Both the position numbers and the translations under genes were made by a program. From contig LUCM01004076.1 in the NCBI GenBank assembly GCA_008360955.1, positions 40,952 to 104,951 on the forward strand: a stretch of DNA of 64,000 nt. The letters run 5' to 3'. The first letter of the stretch is position 1. The number at the start of each line of letters is the position of its first letter. The notes under the pieces are model-generated. The model did no database searches. It worked only from the letters and a program-made list of their open reading frames with translations, and had not been told where the DNA came from. Shown piece after piece: positions 22,291-34,150 of this stretch. Origin of the DNA: Fasciolopsis buskii (Eukaryota > Platyhelminthes > Trematoda > Plagiorchiida > Fasciolidae).

Positions 22291-23093
22291 GACCCATGAC
22301 AACGCTGCTACTAGCCCTGTACACAGCTGATATTTGAACCTGTCGAGGATATCCCACGAACAGGGATGCACGAACCAGTAAGCCAAAAGATGGGGTATGG
22401 GTAGAGTGTGTTAATCAAGACATAGGAAAGATTTGCTCCAACAGGCTTAGACGTAGCCACGTTCAGCCTCACGAGCCCACCGAATGTGGCAGAGAAGGAC
22501 TGTCGTGATGTTCCACCGGGGATTTCAGAAGTGATGTTCCGGAAGAAACCGTGTTTTTGTACAAGAAATAATGGTGCGGTGCGTAGAAGGCACAGGATAG
22601 GTGGAATCCCCACTGAACCCTTGGGTCACCACCTGCAGCAGACATGACAAAATTAAGTGACACCTCTTATGTCGCGTCCGGAGTCCAGGATGAAATCGAA
22701 CATGGAGTAAACCGTGGAAATTAAGGGAATGCGGCCGTTTGTAACTTCATCCTGTGCAGTGCACAACTGAACGGTTCAAGTTACTTTCCAGGGCTCGGGG
22801 ACGGAGTCGCCAAATAAGTGGAGCGGCTGAGATGTGGCATCTGAAACGAACCATATTCCACAGGCTGAAGCAAATCAAAGCAACCTTTACTGGCAGGATA
22901 GGGATAGTGGCGCGCTGGGACCTGGGCTGCTATACTAATAATGGAGACCCGGTATGCAGGGGATCAGAAGTAAACATAGGCACCACATGCGCCGAATTCT
23001 TCATTAGACTTATAAATTGGCGGGATGTCGTCATATGCATCTAAAGAGGTCGGGACGCAAAAGAAGTGGGAGGATCGAAACAGTGTTGTTGGA
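22291..23093. other. Loop sequence, no gene recognised
   Basis: No motif was recognised on either strand. If the flanking ORF1-like and RT pieces belong to one element, its endonuclease would be expected here, but I cannot read one. Confidence 0.3.
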
Positions 23094-23410
23094 GCCAAAT
23101 TATGCACCGGCGGTGAAAGCACCTTTGATGCGTTTAAACATGGATTGACTCGCAGTGCACGACTCAAAGTCAGTCCCAGAAAGTTTCGGCATTGGATTGT
23201 TTAGCTCTGATTCGAAGCCCAAAAACTGCTGACTAGGCCATCTTATTGCAAGTTATGTTCATGAGAGCACAGACACTGCATCTCCACGACTACATTTTTG
23301 TTTTACGATTTCCACTGCGCCATCTTTGCGTGAATTTGATCTTGCCTTGCTCATGAACCTCAAATTTCGAGAAATATACCCATTATTAGTACTATTAATA
23401 TTATTATTGA
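23094..23410 (+). repeat. Dispersed repeat, 5'-truncated copy
   Basis: Starting at GCCAAATT this segment is nearly identical to 35819-36108 over about 290 bp, with only scattered substitutions. Both share GATGCGTTTAAACATGGATT and CACTGCGCCATCTTTGCGTG. It ends with TTTCGAGAAATATAC and an ATT-rich tail, as do other members of this family. The 5' truncation plus a 3' simple-repeat tail suggest insertion by target-primed reverse transcription. It lies within the loop of the 1310-bp inverted repeat. Confidence 0.85.
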
Positions 23411-24860
23411 CTATTTGTGGAGACGCGTTCTGGTAATGATTGGGAAACGTAGTCACCCTTAGACTCGCTGGGATATAAGAAGCTGCCCACACAGTCCGGC
23501 GGAATATACGTTCATGTGCTGACTGCAGGATAGGTCTTAACTCAGAATGTGAGGGATACCGCGAGGGTTAAGTCAGGACACAACCACCACTCCTGTGCCT
23601 GGTTATCACTAAGCATGAAAACGACGCACAAGAAGTATGTTGTAACAAACCCTTAGGCCAGGATGACTGAACTATGGCTACCAGGTCCATTCAGCTAAGG
23701 CAAGAAAACTTCCCTCAAAACCGCGCGGGAGATTAAGGAAATATGGATTAGAAAATATGAAGAACGGCGCATAACAACTGGACTTGGTTACTGGGGACAA
23801 AACCGCAGGTGGGGACGTAACCTGGCAGAAAATAAAAATGCGTCCCTGAGCTCTAGGATCAATTTCTTCCACAGGTTAAGAAAAAGCAGAAGAGTACAAC
23901 ATATTGGTGGACCCCGGATCTAAAAGCTCCGATAAAAAATGTGGAAACTTAGGTCCGGGCAAACAGAAGGGAGCTGAGGACGGTAAGCAAAATGCAGAAG
24001 CCACGGTTAATAGTAAAAAACACGGCGAGGATAAAGTGTGGGTAATCTTGGCAAAGAAAGTGTCAATGGTAAGTGGGATCAAAGAAGCAGTAAAAGTTGG
24101 CATAGGGACGCTCGATTCCCGCGATGGTGTAAAAACGTATAAAGACAGTGGTAAAGCCTTCGGTCTCCGGAAATACTTTGCGATGGCACACTGCTGAGAT
24201 GGGTTAGCAAATAGCAACTGACTATCAGTTTGCTGCAACCAGGATTACCCCATTGCAGGTGAAGGCTAAGGAAGAGCAACATGAACAACTTAACCAGAAT
24301 AAGTGGAGGTCCGTTGGATACCGTGCTGATTAAACCTAATATGTCGTATTTTCCAGGCCTTCGCAAGCCAGAGTGGACTACGATTTGACGGCGGGATAAC
24401 AGCTGTGTACCTATCGACAAGAGATTTGAGCGAAAATATTAAGAAAGCTGTCGGCCGATGAGCCTCAAATGTAGCTTTCGCAGGCGTCTTGGAAGGCTGA
24501 TGAGTGAGCAAATGTGCAGGTACTTGATGTACTACCCAATTTTGTGCAGAGCTAAGCATAGAGTAACTAACGGGAAGTCATGTCTGTCCAACTTTCTGAG
24601 GTTCTCGGGAGGGGCTAAGTTGAAACGCAATAGGGAGAGTTGTATGCTACTTAGATTCCCGCAAGACGTTTAATTCTGTAAATCACTGAGCGCTCATATA
24701 TAGGATTCAGTCTTTCGAAATCCGAGGCTAAGTGCTAAGGCGGGTATCTTGTATCCTGGCAGTAGATCCTTTTTGCCTGTGTAGGAAGCGCTACACCGTC
24801 GCACGTCGAGAGTTGTCACCATGGAGATTTCATAGCCACTGTTTTGTTATTCTGGCATTA
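23411..24860 (+). mobile_element. LINE pre-RT linker and RT fragment
   Basis: Plus-strand frames near 23880-24300 resemble a basic pre-RT linker (STTYWWTPDLKAPIKNVET). From about 24500 the RT is readable: HRVTNGKSCLSNFLRF, then VVCYLDSRKTFNSVNH, SFEIRG, VLRRVSCILAV and FCLCRKRYTVARRELSPW. These correspond to QHGFxxGRSCLTNLLxF, VxYLDFxKAFDSVNHxLL and FxVRVxxxxSxxRxVxSG of CR1/jockey-group RTs. The aspartate of YLDF is retained as LDS. The catalytic FADD is not visible. Clade assignment is uncertain. Confidence 0.65.
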
Positions 24861-25549
24861 CTCGCTAAGTAAGCATCATTTCCTTAAACATAAAATTTGA
24901 CTTGATTGTTGTGATCATTGAAATTTTTGATTTGATCATTGTTTCATTATTTTGCCAATTTTTGTCTGAGATTGCACAGCCACATTTCCAGCTCTGGCCT
25001 GCCCCTAGCGTAAACGCTTTCATTCTATGTAGCCTAAATTCAATCGGTCTGCTTAGTCGCCCCAGGAGTAGACACATCTTTCGGCCTGTGTACTCAGTTT
25101 TCTATCCACAAGTTTCCACACCCCTCAACATCAACCTGCTGTTCAAACGTACAGTGTGGCTCAGGATGTTTTGGTTTTCGTCACATTGTAGTGTATTATT
25201 TAATTTAGCCAGTCACTTAACGGCTATCATTTGTCATATTGTATTATTGTCCTGTTAGTTTACCTTCTGGCCCATTTTTTAGACTCATAACCTGCTCCCC
25301 ACCGTTGATGCTCACTTAGTCTTGTGAAGTATTTGGAAGGTCCGTCGTTTTACAGTAATCCTTAGCGTTCCCCTCATAAAAACTTCCAACCTGATTATAC
25401 ACAGTATCCCGTCAACACTATAGTTGCACAACTATAAGTAGTCACATTTCACAACCTTCCGTAGACTTTCCTCCCAAGTAAGAGCAGAATGGCTCTTGGT
25501 GTTCAGCAGCGGGCCAGACGCGCCAATGACAGAATTCGCGCAACCAACT
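24861..25549. other. Loop sequence, no gene recognised
   Basis: AT-rich with one 118-codon plus-strand frame (24902-25258) that is hydrophobic but resembles nothing I know. A small perfect palindrome, TATAGTTG, CA, CAACTATA, lies at 25419-25436. Confidence 0.35.
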
Positions 25550-26859
25550 CGGCTGCGTTATTTTAAGCTTTTGTCTGCCTTTTGAGGGAGGGATTGTTTA
25601 CAATCGCAGTAAAGGTTTCTGTTCAGACGCGGATGGTTCAAGGTGGAACCTATTACGCGGTGGCCTAGGGGGGATGAGGAGAGGTATTCATCCAGGTCTA
25701 CGCCAAATTTCGGAGGGGCTTACAGTTCAGCAAACGTGAGTTAAGGCTTGGTAGTTTAAGAAGAGGACAAGAAGACCTAATATTCCTTAAGCTGGAGAAG
25801 CGCTTTTCCGCCGCAATCAGAATATTAACAGTGACGCTATCCTGCTTTTTAAATAACTCACTGAAATTTTATTAGGAGTGGGCAGGATTTATGCTGGATA
25901 ATTTTTCTCAGTCGAACTCAAAGTCCACTGCAATGGCCTATGTTGAATGCGATCAATACGGTCGATTCAAACTTCTCCAGGGATTGGCAGTCTGGTACAC
26001 CTAATTTTGAAGCTTCCCTGGAGTTTCGGTTTCGCCTGATGGAATCACCTGACACGGAGTCAATGAATTCACTAACCCAGGGACGATCACTTAAGTTGGA
26101 ATTTGGCGACTACTCAGTAGGTTACGATAGTGGGGACAAATTTCCGCTGACTACCTGTAATGGTGTCAGTTGAGTAACATTGATGGTGAGACGTTATCCC
26201 AGAGACTTTGAATTTTTTATTTATTTCACTAAATTTCACTAATACGTCAGCTAGCGTGATCAAGTGGCTGCTTATTTGTATATATGCTAATTACTGTAGC
26301 CCGTGGATTCTTTGGATAGTGAATTTTTCGGCAAAGGACTTCTTAAAATGAAAACAATTACTATAACCGCAACGAAACCGGCGTAAAATGCAGAGAATGG
26401 TTATAATTTTACTGAATAGAACATGTGTTCTCCACAAACGGATGATCGCCCAAAAGGAATAATAGCCGGAAAAACAAAGTGAACAAAATTTTAACCCGGG
26501 GATCAACTCACTCGATGGTTTAACCTAATCCAACTGAGGAAGACACTTCAAACCAGTTAACCGTTGGCCTTGCAAGCCTCTTTCTCAAACACTACCATAG
26601 GGCTTCTATGTACCGAATTATGAGCAATGCTCCATGGGCTTAGATTTGCCTGCGAGCTACGTAAAGAATTCCTGAAATCGCAGCGTGGGCGGATTTCCAA
26701 AGGACCGGGTTTGAGAAGCTGAAAGAAAAATAATAAAAAATAAAGAGAACTACAGGGATGCCAAAGAAAGGGAGAAAAAAGGAGAATGCTACTGAAGTTC
26801 GCTGCTGCCAATGCGTCGTTTGGTCTACAACAAGACTTGGATGACGTGTACTGATCCAG
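25550..26859 (-). repeat. Right arm of the 1310-bp inverted repeat
   Basis: This arm is the reverse complement of 17814-19123, separated from it by 6426 bp. The inner edge is CGGCTGCGTTAT and the outer edge GATCCAG. Three separate open frames translate identically in both arms, and the only difference seen (26716) is silent in the frame crossing it. Such identity is out of line with the decay of everything else in the window, so the copy is recent, maintained by gene conversion, or an assembly artefact. Confidence 0.97.
25912..26173 (+). CDS. Candidate exon, copy in the right arm
   Basis: This is the plus-strand twin of the frame at 18500-18761. It starts after ATTTTTCTCAG (acceptor ending at 25911), in a phase needing two bases from an upstream exon, and runs to a TGA at 26171-26173 with GTAATG available as a weak donor shortly before. 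The two copies would be transcribed toward each other's arms in opposite directions, so read-through transcripts could pair. Function unknown. Confidence 0.35.
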
Positions 26860-28049
26860 GAGCTGGAGGGTGTAATATACCTCAACCGGTGCCTCGGACC
26901 GACTGATTGTATTTGGAAAAAGGAAGTTTCAGTTGATGCTATCCATTAGACTTAATATCTGAGGCTGCTTATGACGACAGACTGCGTGTCGGCTGAATGG
27001 TGCAAGACTGCTGCTGAAAAAGGAAGGGAGATTTCCAGGCTGCGGTGAGCGGTATCTTACGGGAAACCGGAGAAATCTATCTCCCTGCACAAGGCAGTAG
27101 TCGATGCATATTTATATTACTCGGTGCAAGCATGGACACCATTTTTAAGCAGTACCGGGCCTGCCTCGACGGTGTTCAGCAAATAGCAATCACAACAGTT
27201 GAGGGAAAAAGAGGTAATTCTTATACCTAAACTTTATTCATTGGAAAAACCTAAGTTCAGGGGCAATAAGATCTAAACATTCGGATTGCTGAGGTATTGG
27301 ACGGAAGAAGACCGTAGTGACAAGCTCAGACAAGCTACCGTGAATAGAACGCGAAGCAGGGTGCAGAGTTTGGACAGTTCCGCTGTAGGTTAAATGTGGG
27401 TGCAAACGTTTTCCGCGATACAGTGATAAGGGCTTGGAACCAGCGACCTTCGAGAATAGCAACTGTCGCATGTGCAAGCGCTTTAAAATTCAAAAGGTAA
27501 GATGAAGCAAAAATTTTTCTCAGTATTGTGGAGCTACGATGCCGGATGTTTCAAAGCAGATGGAGCGATAAGAACACGTTGGTATGAGGTCATGAAATAA
27601 TGGCACACAAACACAACGGATTTTTTGTCACCTAAGAAGAAAGCTCTATTCTGTTCTAATTTTGGTGGATACAGGACGTCGGCGGTAGGCTAAATTGGAA
27701 CTTGGAAAACAAAAATGGCAGTTATGAATACTAATTAGGCGAACGTTCGATTGAACTCTCGTGGCTTGAGTGACCGCTGAGTTCGTTACTGTCCCGTGCA
27801 AACTAAACTGACTCGAAGGACCTGCGTTACACGGCTCCTCGCAGTGAGTTCTCTTTTAGCTTTCTTTTAGCCAACTAAAGTGTTTTTGTAGTGGTAGTAA
27901 TAGTAGTCTTTACACCTTTAGAGCTTTTTCCGGTCAGAATGATTTGCCAATTTTTTCTGGACACTTTATCTGGAGCTGATCTCCGAGTAAAATTCTGTTG
28001 AGTTTCTACTTGAGATCTAACTTTAACACTCACAGCTTTGACACGACGT
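26860..28049. other. No gene recognised
   Basis: No family motif was found. A 61-codon plus-strand frame at 27045-27230 and a 79-codon minus-strand frame at 27238-27477 have no recognisable features. Confidence 0.35.
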
Positions 28050-28573
28050 CGTATTAAACGTCTTTATATTGTAAACCGTAAACAACCTCGAACTATCTCT
28101 CTCTTTTCACCATTGATTGCACCAAGCGGCCTGTCCACTCATTTTTTCGTTTACCAGTCCCGTCACTTATCGGCACTGTCCAGTCGCCCAAAATCAAGGC
28201 GATAAATAGACTGCTAGATATTCTTCCCGTATCGTCACATTTCCGCAGTTTCCGACCATCCTCCTTAGCGGTCTTCGGAATTAGCTGGTTTTTATACCCT
28301 CTATTGTCTACCGCCTAAAACGTATTTTGACGTAGGTAGAGCCTTCCTCTCCATTTGTCAAAGTGTTCCATTTCCATTTGATTGCATTTGAGTAACCTTT
28401 GACTGCCACCATACTAGTGGTGGTACAATCTCAATTTAGATAACGGCTCCTTAAGTGGATCCAAGACCTCTCGCCCAGTTTCCACTCTACGATTTGACAG
28501 AACTTTTGGTACCCCTAGGTGCATTCTTTATAAAACAACCATACAGCCGTACACATCGTCCCACTTTGTTAAA

Positions 28574-29245
28574 ATGGCGGTCTCTAAGCCTAAAAGTGCA
28601 AAGATCGTAGCAGCTAGGCGCAACGCGTCCACACCCTCAAAACCCATTCGCCGGCCTCCAGCGTGCACTGTTAGTGTCACAGACGTGCTCGTGGAGACTT
28701 ATAATAAAGTGCAAAAATTAGAGCAAGCGATTCATGAGATAAACAACAAACTTTTACTGACAGAACCAGTGTTTGCAAGGCTGCTTCCTCTTACCTCCCC
28801 AACTAATGCGCCCGGAAACCCACTAAGCGAAGATCTCGATGGTGTCTGTCGGCCTATCGACTCAATATCATCATAAATTAAACAGAGAAACCTAAGATCA
28901 TCTAATGCCGTGGTTCACGATGTCCCTGACCGCGTTCCAGTAGACTCGTTCAGAAACGCTGTCCTCTCTGCTTGCAATATGACAGGATACCCCTGCCCCT
29001 GTTTAAGACTACGTAAACGAATGTTAAGCAGAGCATGTCCTGTATTGTTCCAGTTCTTTAGCCCCGCTGCTGCGGGGCAGCTTCTGAGGAGTGAAGCTAA
29101 GATAACCTCAATTACCCCGTTCAGGTCCACAAAGATTACCCCTGACAAAACCTCTATTCGAAGGAAGGCCTTCAGACCGTATGCAGGTGAGAACTCAAAA
29201 ACGGTTCCACCAAACAAATTCCCCCAAGCTACCCGGCATAGCTAG
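28574..29245 (+). pseudogene. CR1-A ORF1 (two frames)
   Basis: The first frame (28574-28876) has a basic, proline-rich N-terminus followed by VEYYNK-like coiled-coil sequence (VETYNKVQKLEQAIHEINNK). The second (28910-29245) has VHDVPDRVPVDSFRNAV and ACNMTGYPCPCLRLRKRM, then ITPFRSTKI, an RRM-like nucleic-acid binding domain. The family B ORF1 at 43.7-44.1 kb has the same block (VLNVPDRLPLLLVKSTIL, ACSMTHHSCLC). ORF1 proteins coat the element RNA. A TAA near 28876 separates the two frames. Confidence 0.75.
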
Positions 29246-30249
29246 GAGCTTGGTACCTAAATCGGTCCCAGTGGCCCCACCACAGCCACAGGAAAGTGTT
29301 GACCTAGACAGCTCATTACCGTCTCTTTTGCCAGGGCCGTCCCAGAATCGCCCGCATATAAAACCTTCACCTACGACTTTCTCCGTGGACCTTAATAACC
29401 TCTCTTCTCCCCGCGAAGCAAAAATGTCTACCACCAATCCAAACTCGCCATGCCCAATCCAGACCCTTAAGACAATAGTCACTGATGGTATACCTGCGCC
29501 TACACCATCAACAAGCACACTACTCCCCAGTGGAACAAAGCCGGCGTTATTAGCCCAGCGACCAAACTAGTTCGAACCCACTCTATTCCATCCCATTGTC
29601 AGTCCCGTCACCCCGGGGCCTCAACTGCCTGGCTGTAATCACGCTGACTTTCTATTGCCCGCCGTTCGTTTCGCGGGGACCGAAAGGCCACGGCCGAGAG
29701 AATCTCCGCGTCGGAAGAAAACCGCGGACTTGCACCGGAGATTTAAAAGATCTAAGGATGCAGCAACTGTTTCCCGCCAAAGTTCTTCGCTGTTGCGTCA
29801 GATTTCCCAAGACAGCTGTCTCTGGCCTCCATTAAGCATACCTCTACCGTCATATTGGTACTACCACCAAACTCCGCTTACCGGCGCCTCGACTAAAACA
29901 TAAGGACCGTGCCCCATTCCACTAACGTCTTTTTTTCGACAACAACTACCCAGCCAGAGAAGTCCCTCTTCCTCCCCCCCTCGGAACCACCACCGCCACC
30001 CTTGTTTTCTTACCCAACCCCACTCCCTTTCTGCCCCCCTCCACACTGGTCTCCCCAGCACTTCGAGTTACCCCCATGCTAGCATAATGAAGAACGCTAT
30101 ATGCCGTCGTTCTTCCTCACCTCCACCCTCTTCTGTCCTATCTCATCCATATGCTTACCCAACTATTCCCATTACAATTAACCCTCCACGCACGGTTTCT
30201 CTATCTTTGCAACCCCACCACTCACCCCGCCTAGACGGCAATATACCCT

Positions 30250-31104
30250 TCGCTTTCGCGCTAATTAACTGTCGTTTAATCCTAAATAAATTCGCTCACT
30301 TAAGAAGCTTTGCTGCGTCTTTCATCACTGAGTCTTGGCTCACCAAGGACACCCAATATTGCTACTTCTCTTGCGGGATACCAATCCTTTAGAGGTACTA
30401 GAAACGACCGCCATGGGGGCGGTTGCCTTATTTATGTAAGACAGGGCCTATCAGTTTCCATTCTTACGCATCCTACACTCAAATTGATCCAAGAATCAGT
30501 ATGGCTCACTATGGAAGTGTCGTCCTGTGTTTACCATACTGCTTGTATCTGTCGCCGCCCAGTTGATACTGAAATTGGGCTCCCCCTCTTAGCGGACGCA
30601 TTTGACTACCTTGCATCCCTCCCATCAACATCGAAAATCATTGCCAAAGATTTCAATCTCCCTGACGCAACCTGGTCCACGATTAGGGCTCCACCAAGCC
30701 TAACATTATTCGTCTCCAATCTACATCATGGGGGTCGGGTGCAGCACGTAGAGTCACCCACCAGAAATGATAATATATTAGATCTCATCTGTACACGTAC
30801 TGATCACCACATCTTGGTTCATGCCGGAAATAAATTTCTGGGGAGCGACTGCAGGATAGCTCGCGGTAGAATCCATGTCTATGCACCCCTCCCTAACCAT
30901 CCTGTTGACACAACTCGTCCACCCTATCTTAACTGGTATCAATTTTCCTCTCTAGTATGCCAACTTGACCGGGGAAGCTTTTTCCCCGCGACTGACCCAC
31001 AGACGGCTGCAGATGAATTTTATCGCAACATGGCCAGCTGCATCTCGAAACTGACCATTATAGAACGAATGAACGAAGAAAGACTTCACAACTTGCCTCC
31101 CTGA
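30250..31104 (+). pseudogene. CR1-A endonuclease
   Basis: The domain starts in one frame (ALINCRLILNKFAHLRSF at about 30250-30310) and shifts to the frame at 30310-31104: GGGCLIYVRQGLSV, ESVWLTMEV, KIIAKDFNLPDATWS, VQHVESPTRNDNILDLICT and GSDCRIARGRI. The usual GDFNxPxxxW is KDFNLPDATW and the usual SDH near the end is SDC, so two catalytic positions are altered. At 264 residues it is the longest LINE frame in the window. Confidence 0.88.
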
Positions 31105-31309
31105 AAGTCAAATATGCTAAGTTGCAGCGGCACTTTTCCTTGACACATGACTTTTCCAAGTTTATTCTTTTGCACCATCTGTCCGATACTATCTCTCGCC
31201 TAAGTGAATCTCTCCTTCGGAAAGAAGAAGCTAGGGCACTAAGGCATAAAAACACCCCATAATACTTTCAAAACTATATAAATTAAGATCCCATGATCGC
31301 AAACCATCA

Positions 31310-32414
31310 GTGAACTTCCCAGTTTTGCCTAATGGTGAGTCTGCGACGAACCCAAAAGACATAGCTGAGGCATTCAATCAATATTTCGCCTCCTCCATGG
31401 CCCCAGCTGCAGTCAGTGACCCACCCGAATTACAGAATAGGAATAACTCCACGTTATCTTCTGTGTCCTTTGATGTTAAGACTATTGAACGACATTTAAC
31501 CAATTTCAAACCAGGGTCTTACCGAGGCCCTGATGGCATTCCTCCATCAGCTGTTCTTAGTTGTGGTCCTGACCTATCTTTTCTACTGCTCGATCTCTTC
31601 ACAATTTCAATTAACTCTGGTGTAGTTCCAATTGACTAAAAACACCCTGCAATAACCCCATACATAATAAGGGCCTCTGTATGATACATCCAATTACCGT
31701 CCCATCAACCACACGCCTGTTATCTCCAGGGTTAAGGAGAAGGTGGTAAAACGATCCATCGTGGACTACCTTCTGGCCTCCAACATCCTTAGCCCGAAAC
31801 AGCACGGATTTCTTCAATCTCGTTCTTGCTCCACCTGTCAATTTGACTTCTTGAACTTCCTAACTAACCTAGCAGACAGGGGTATGACATTCTCCGTCAT
31901 CTACCTTGATATGTCTTAGGCCTTTGACCGTGTCCCTCATCTGCACCGTTTGTCCAAAGTAAGCTCCGCTGGCATCACCGATCCTCTTCGGTCCTGGCTC
32001 TCGTCTTACCTAACCCAAAGATCACAGGTGGCCTCCATTGACGGCATTACCTCCGATCCCAGACCTGTTACTAGTGGCGTCATAGTGGGCAACGTATTTG
32101 GTCCCCTGATATTCCTTAAATACATTAATGATGCACTAGATTCGATATCTCACGGCGTCCGTTTCTTGTTTGCCGATGACATAAAAATAGTTTACCCTCT
32201 TAAATCAAATGAAGTTAGTACTGCGGTTAGAGACATTTGTGCCGATTTGTCCGCTTTGGACGACTGGTGTGCCTCCTGGATAATGAGCTTCCCCGCCGAT
32301 AAGAGCAAAATACTTAGGTGTACACTACCTAAGGATTCGAATTTACCACGTGGTTTTTTATTGCACGTTAACCCACAATCTGTGATCTTGGTCTCAACTG
32401 CTCAGCCTCTCTAA
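31310..32414 (+). pseudogene. CR1-A reverse transcriptase
   Basis: Frame 31310-31639 carries AFNQYFASS, then KPGSYRGPDGIPPSAVL. After a frameshift comes TSNYRPINHTPVISRVKEKV, SPKQHGFLQSRSCSTCQF and VIYLDMS-stop-AFDRVPHL, with a TAG at 31917 in the middle of the first catalytic motif. Frame 31950-32414 continues LSSYLTQRSQVASIDG, PVTSGVIVGNVFGPLIFLKY and FLFADDIKIVYPL, retaining FADD. The normal SGVPQGSVLGP has become SGVIVGNVFGP. Confidence 0.9.
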
Positions 32415-32459
32415 ATTTCTCAGAACGTAGTTAGTCAGTCGGGTAAAGATAAGAGAAAA

Positions 32460-32990
32460 GTAAACCTAATTTTTTGCACAATGAAACTCTCCGTCAGAAG
32501 CCTCAGCATTTATAAAATACACATTCGACTACTCCTTGGGTATGGCACTTTGATGTACTCCAGCATGTCAAAGTCAGATAGGATCTTCATTGAAAGTATT
32601 CACAGACGCTTCACTAAGGAAATGATACGTTGATCGACGACGATGAATTTCAAGGAACGCTGTCTAGCCCTCAAACTTGAGCCACTTTGGCTACGGCGAC
32701 TGAAAATTAACCTGGCTTTTCTGCATAACCTGTTGAATAGGCGCTCCTTCTCCACCGACCCATCTATATTCTCTTCTGCCAGCCCCTACCCTCTCCGTCA
32801 TAGGTCCCTAACCATCCACACAGAAATCGCCAAATCCTCTTTAAGGTCGCATTTCTTTCTTGTTGTTTATGCCAAACTTTGAAACAAACTTCCCATTGGC
32901 GCTTGGCGCATGCAGAACCAATCCAGTTCTAAGGCTGCCTTAAATACTTACCTAAGTGTCACCCAGGTTCTTCAATTGACCAACACCCCA
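32460..32990 (+). pseudogene. CR1-A C-terminal domain
   Basis: Frame 32643-32882 reads ERCLALKLEPLWLRRLKINL, AFLHNLLNRRSF and YPLRHRSL, followed in the next frame by NKLPIGAW and LNTYLSVTQV. This is the standard CR1 ending (LGLxxLexRRlxxDLxxlykil…WNxLP…FK). The same block with many changes is found at about 56400-56740. Confidence 0.8.
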
Positions 32991-34150
32991 TCTAGGACGA
33001 GCGTGTTTTTTAGCCAGCCATCGATTTCTAAATACACATCTTAACCCTGGCTTTCCATAACGCTCGATCTGAGGGCGCAGGAAACCCAGTGTCCTAGCGT
33101 AATGCGGACAACACCGAAGAATAACCCTCTTGGTCACTGGGTAAACGGAGTATTCGTGACCATTTTAAAGAGATATCTACCCTTGGCTCACCACTAGGCC
33201 CAACGCTTCTCAGCTGGCAGACATGCTTGCCCATTCACTCTCATACTTCTCGGTACTACCCTGGTCACCCTACCACATAACTTCTTTACTATTAGCCAGC
33301 CCTAAGTCGGACCATTTTGTTGTAAAATATTGTTCCTTGTGGAATTCATTGCCCCATCAGTCTGACTGTTCAGACAATTATTCGCATATACGACCCTTAC
33401 TTCCCAGAGACTCGGGCGCACGACGTTTGGTTAGTATTGTAACAGTTACTACAGTAAAGTCTCCAAAACCTGGATCTCAGCCAACAACACCAAATAACAT
33501 TAAGGTCCATGATAGCAGAAGCATGGTGGATTCTATGACAGCTATAACCGCGCTTAACACACCTTATATCGGTCTTCTCACCCCGGATTTCTTTTCCCTT
33601 GGATTTCTCTGCCCCTGATTTACTCTGCCAACATAAAGGATCCCGTCATTATGCTGGGTGTTGCCGGAACTAATTTTCCTCTTCGTAGAAATTTCATCAG
33701 AGAACATATTCAAAGTTCCCTTTACTCTTCCTACCTACTCATCTTGCTCCCCAGTGACCTGCTAAAGCGAACCAGGTAGACTCCTTTCCCTTAAGTACCC
33801 AACCTAGTTTCATTCATAAAAATGAAAATCTGTCCACGTCACAGACGATGTGATTCGCTTATGCGACAAACAGGTTCGCGTTAGTGAGTTTCAAGCAGCA
33901 TTCGTTAATAAAAGCAAGACACGGCTTTGACGATAACGGAGCCATACGTAGAGGTCTGCGTTTTACGGCATAAACCACCATCCTCTGTGTGCTTGCCTAT
34001 CCCAACTTTTGTTCTTATAGTCCGTGCGAAAACACAAATGACTGCGACAGGTTTGCTTCAGCATCTGCGAAAATAGGGACATCAGACCACCCCCAGCAGT
34101 TGGGAAAAAACAAGGCGGAAAATTAAGGTCAGGCGGAGGAACTATGGAAA

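Larger units (their letters stand above)
28050..34150 (+). mobile_element. CR1-clade LINE family A, copy 1, near full length
   Basis: The order is 5' UTR (from about 28050), ORF1 (28574-29245 and following), a proline-rich stretch, endonuclease (to 31104), RT (31310-32414), C-terminal domain (to about 32990) and a long 3' UTR. The 3' UTR is matched by eye in the copy at 52.4-57.3 kb as far as about 34150, for example around CAGACCACCCCC. Internal stops and frameshifts make it non-autonomous, but it is the best-preserved CR1-A in the window and shows the whole element plan. The 5' UTR shares TAAACGTCTTTAT with the minus-strand family B copy. Confidence 0.88.

Noticed and set aside
23876..24420. 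Leu/Ser-rich minus-strand frames of more than 100 codons
   Set aside because: They lie opposite the plus-strand LINE linker, which has recognisable residues leading into the RT at 24.5 kb.
17814..26859. The inverted repeat as the terminal inverted repeats of one large DNA transposon
   Set aside because: No transposase was recognised in the loop, the edges show no matching target-site duplication, and the loop contains ordinary decayed LINE fragments.
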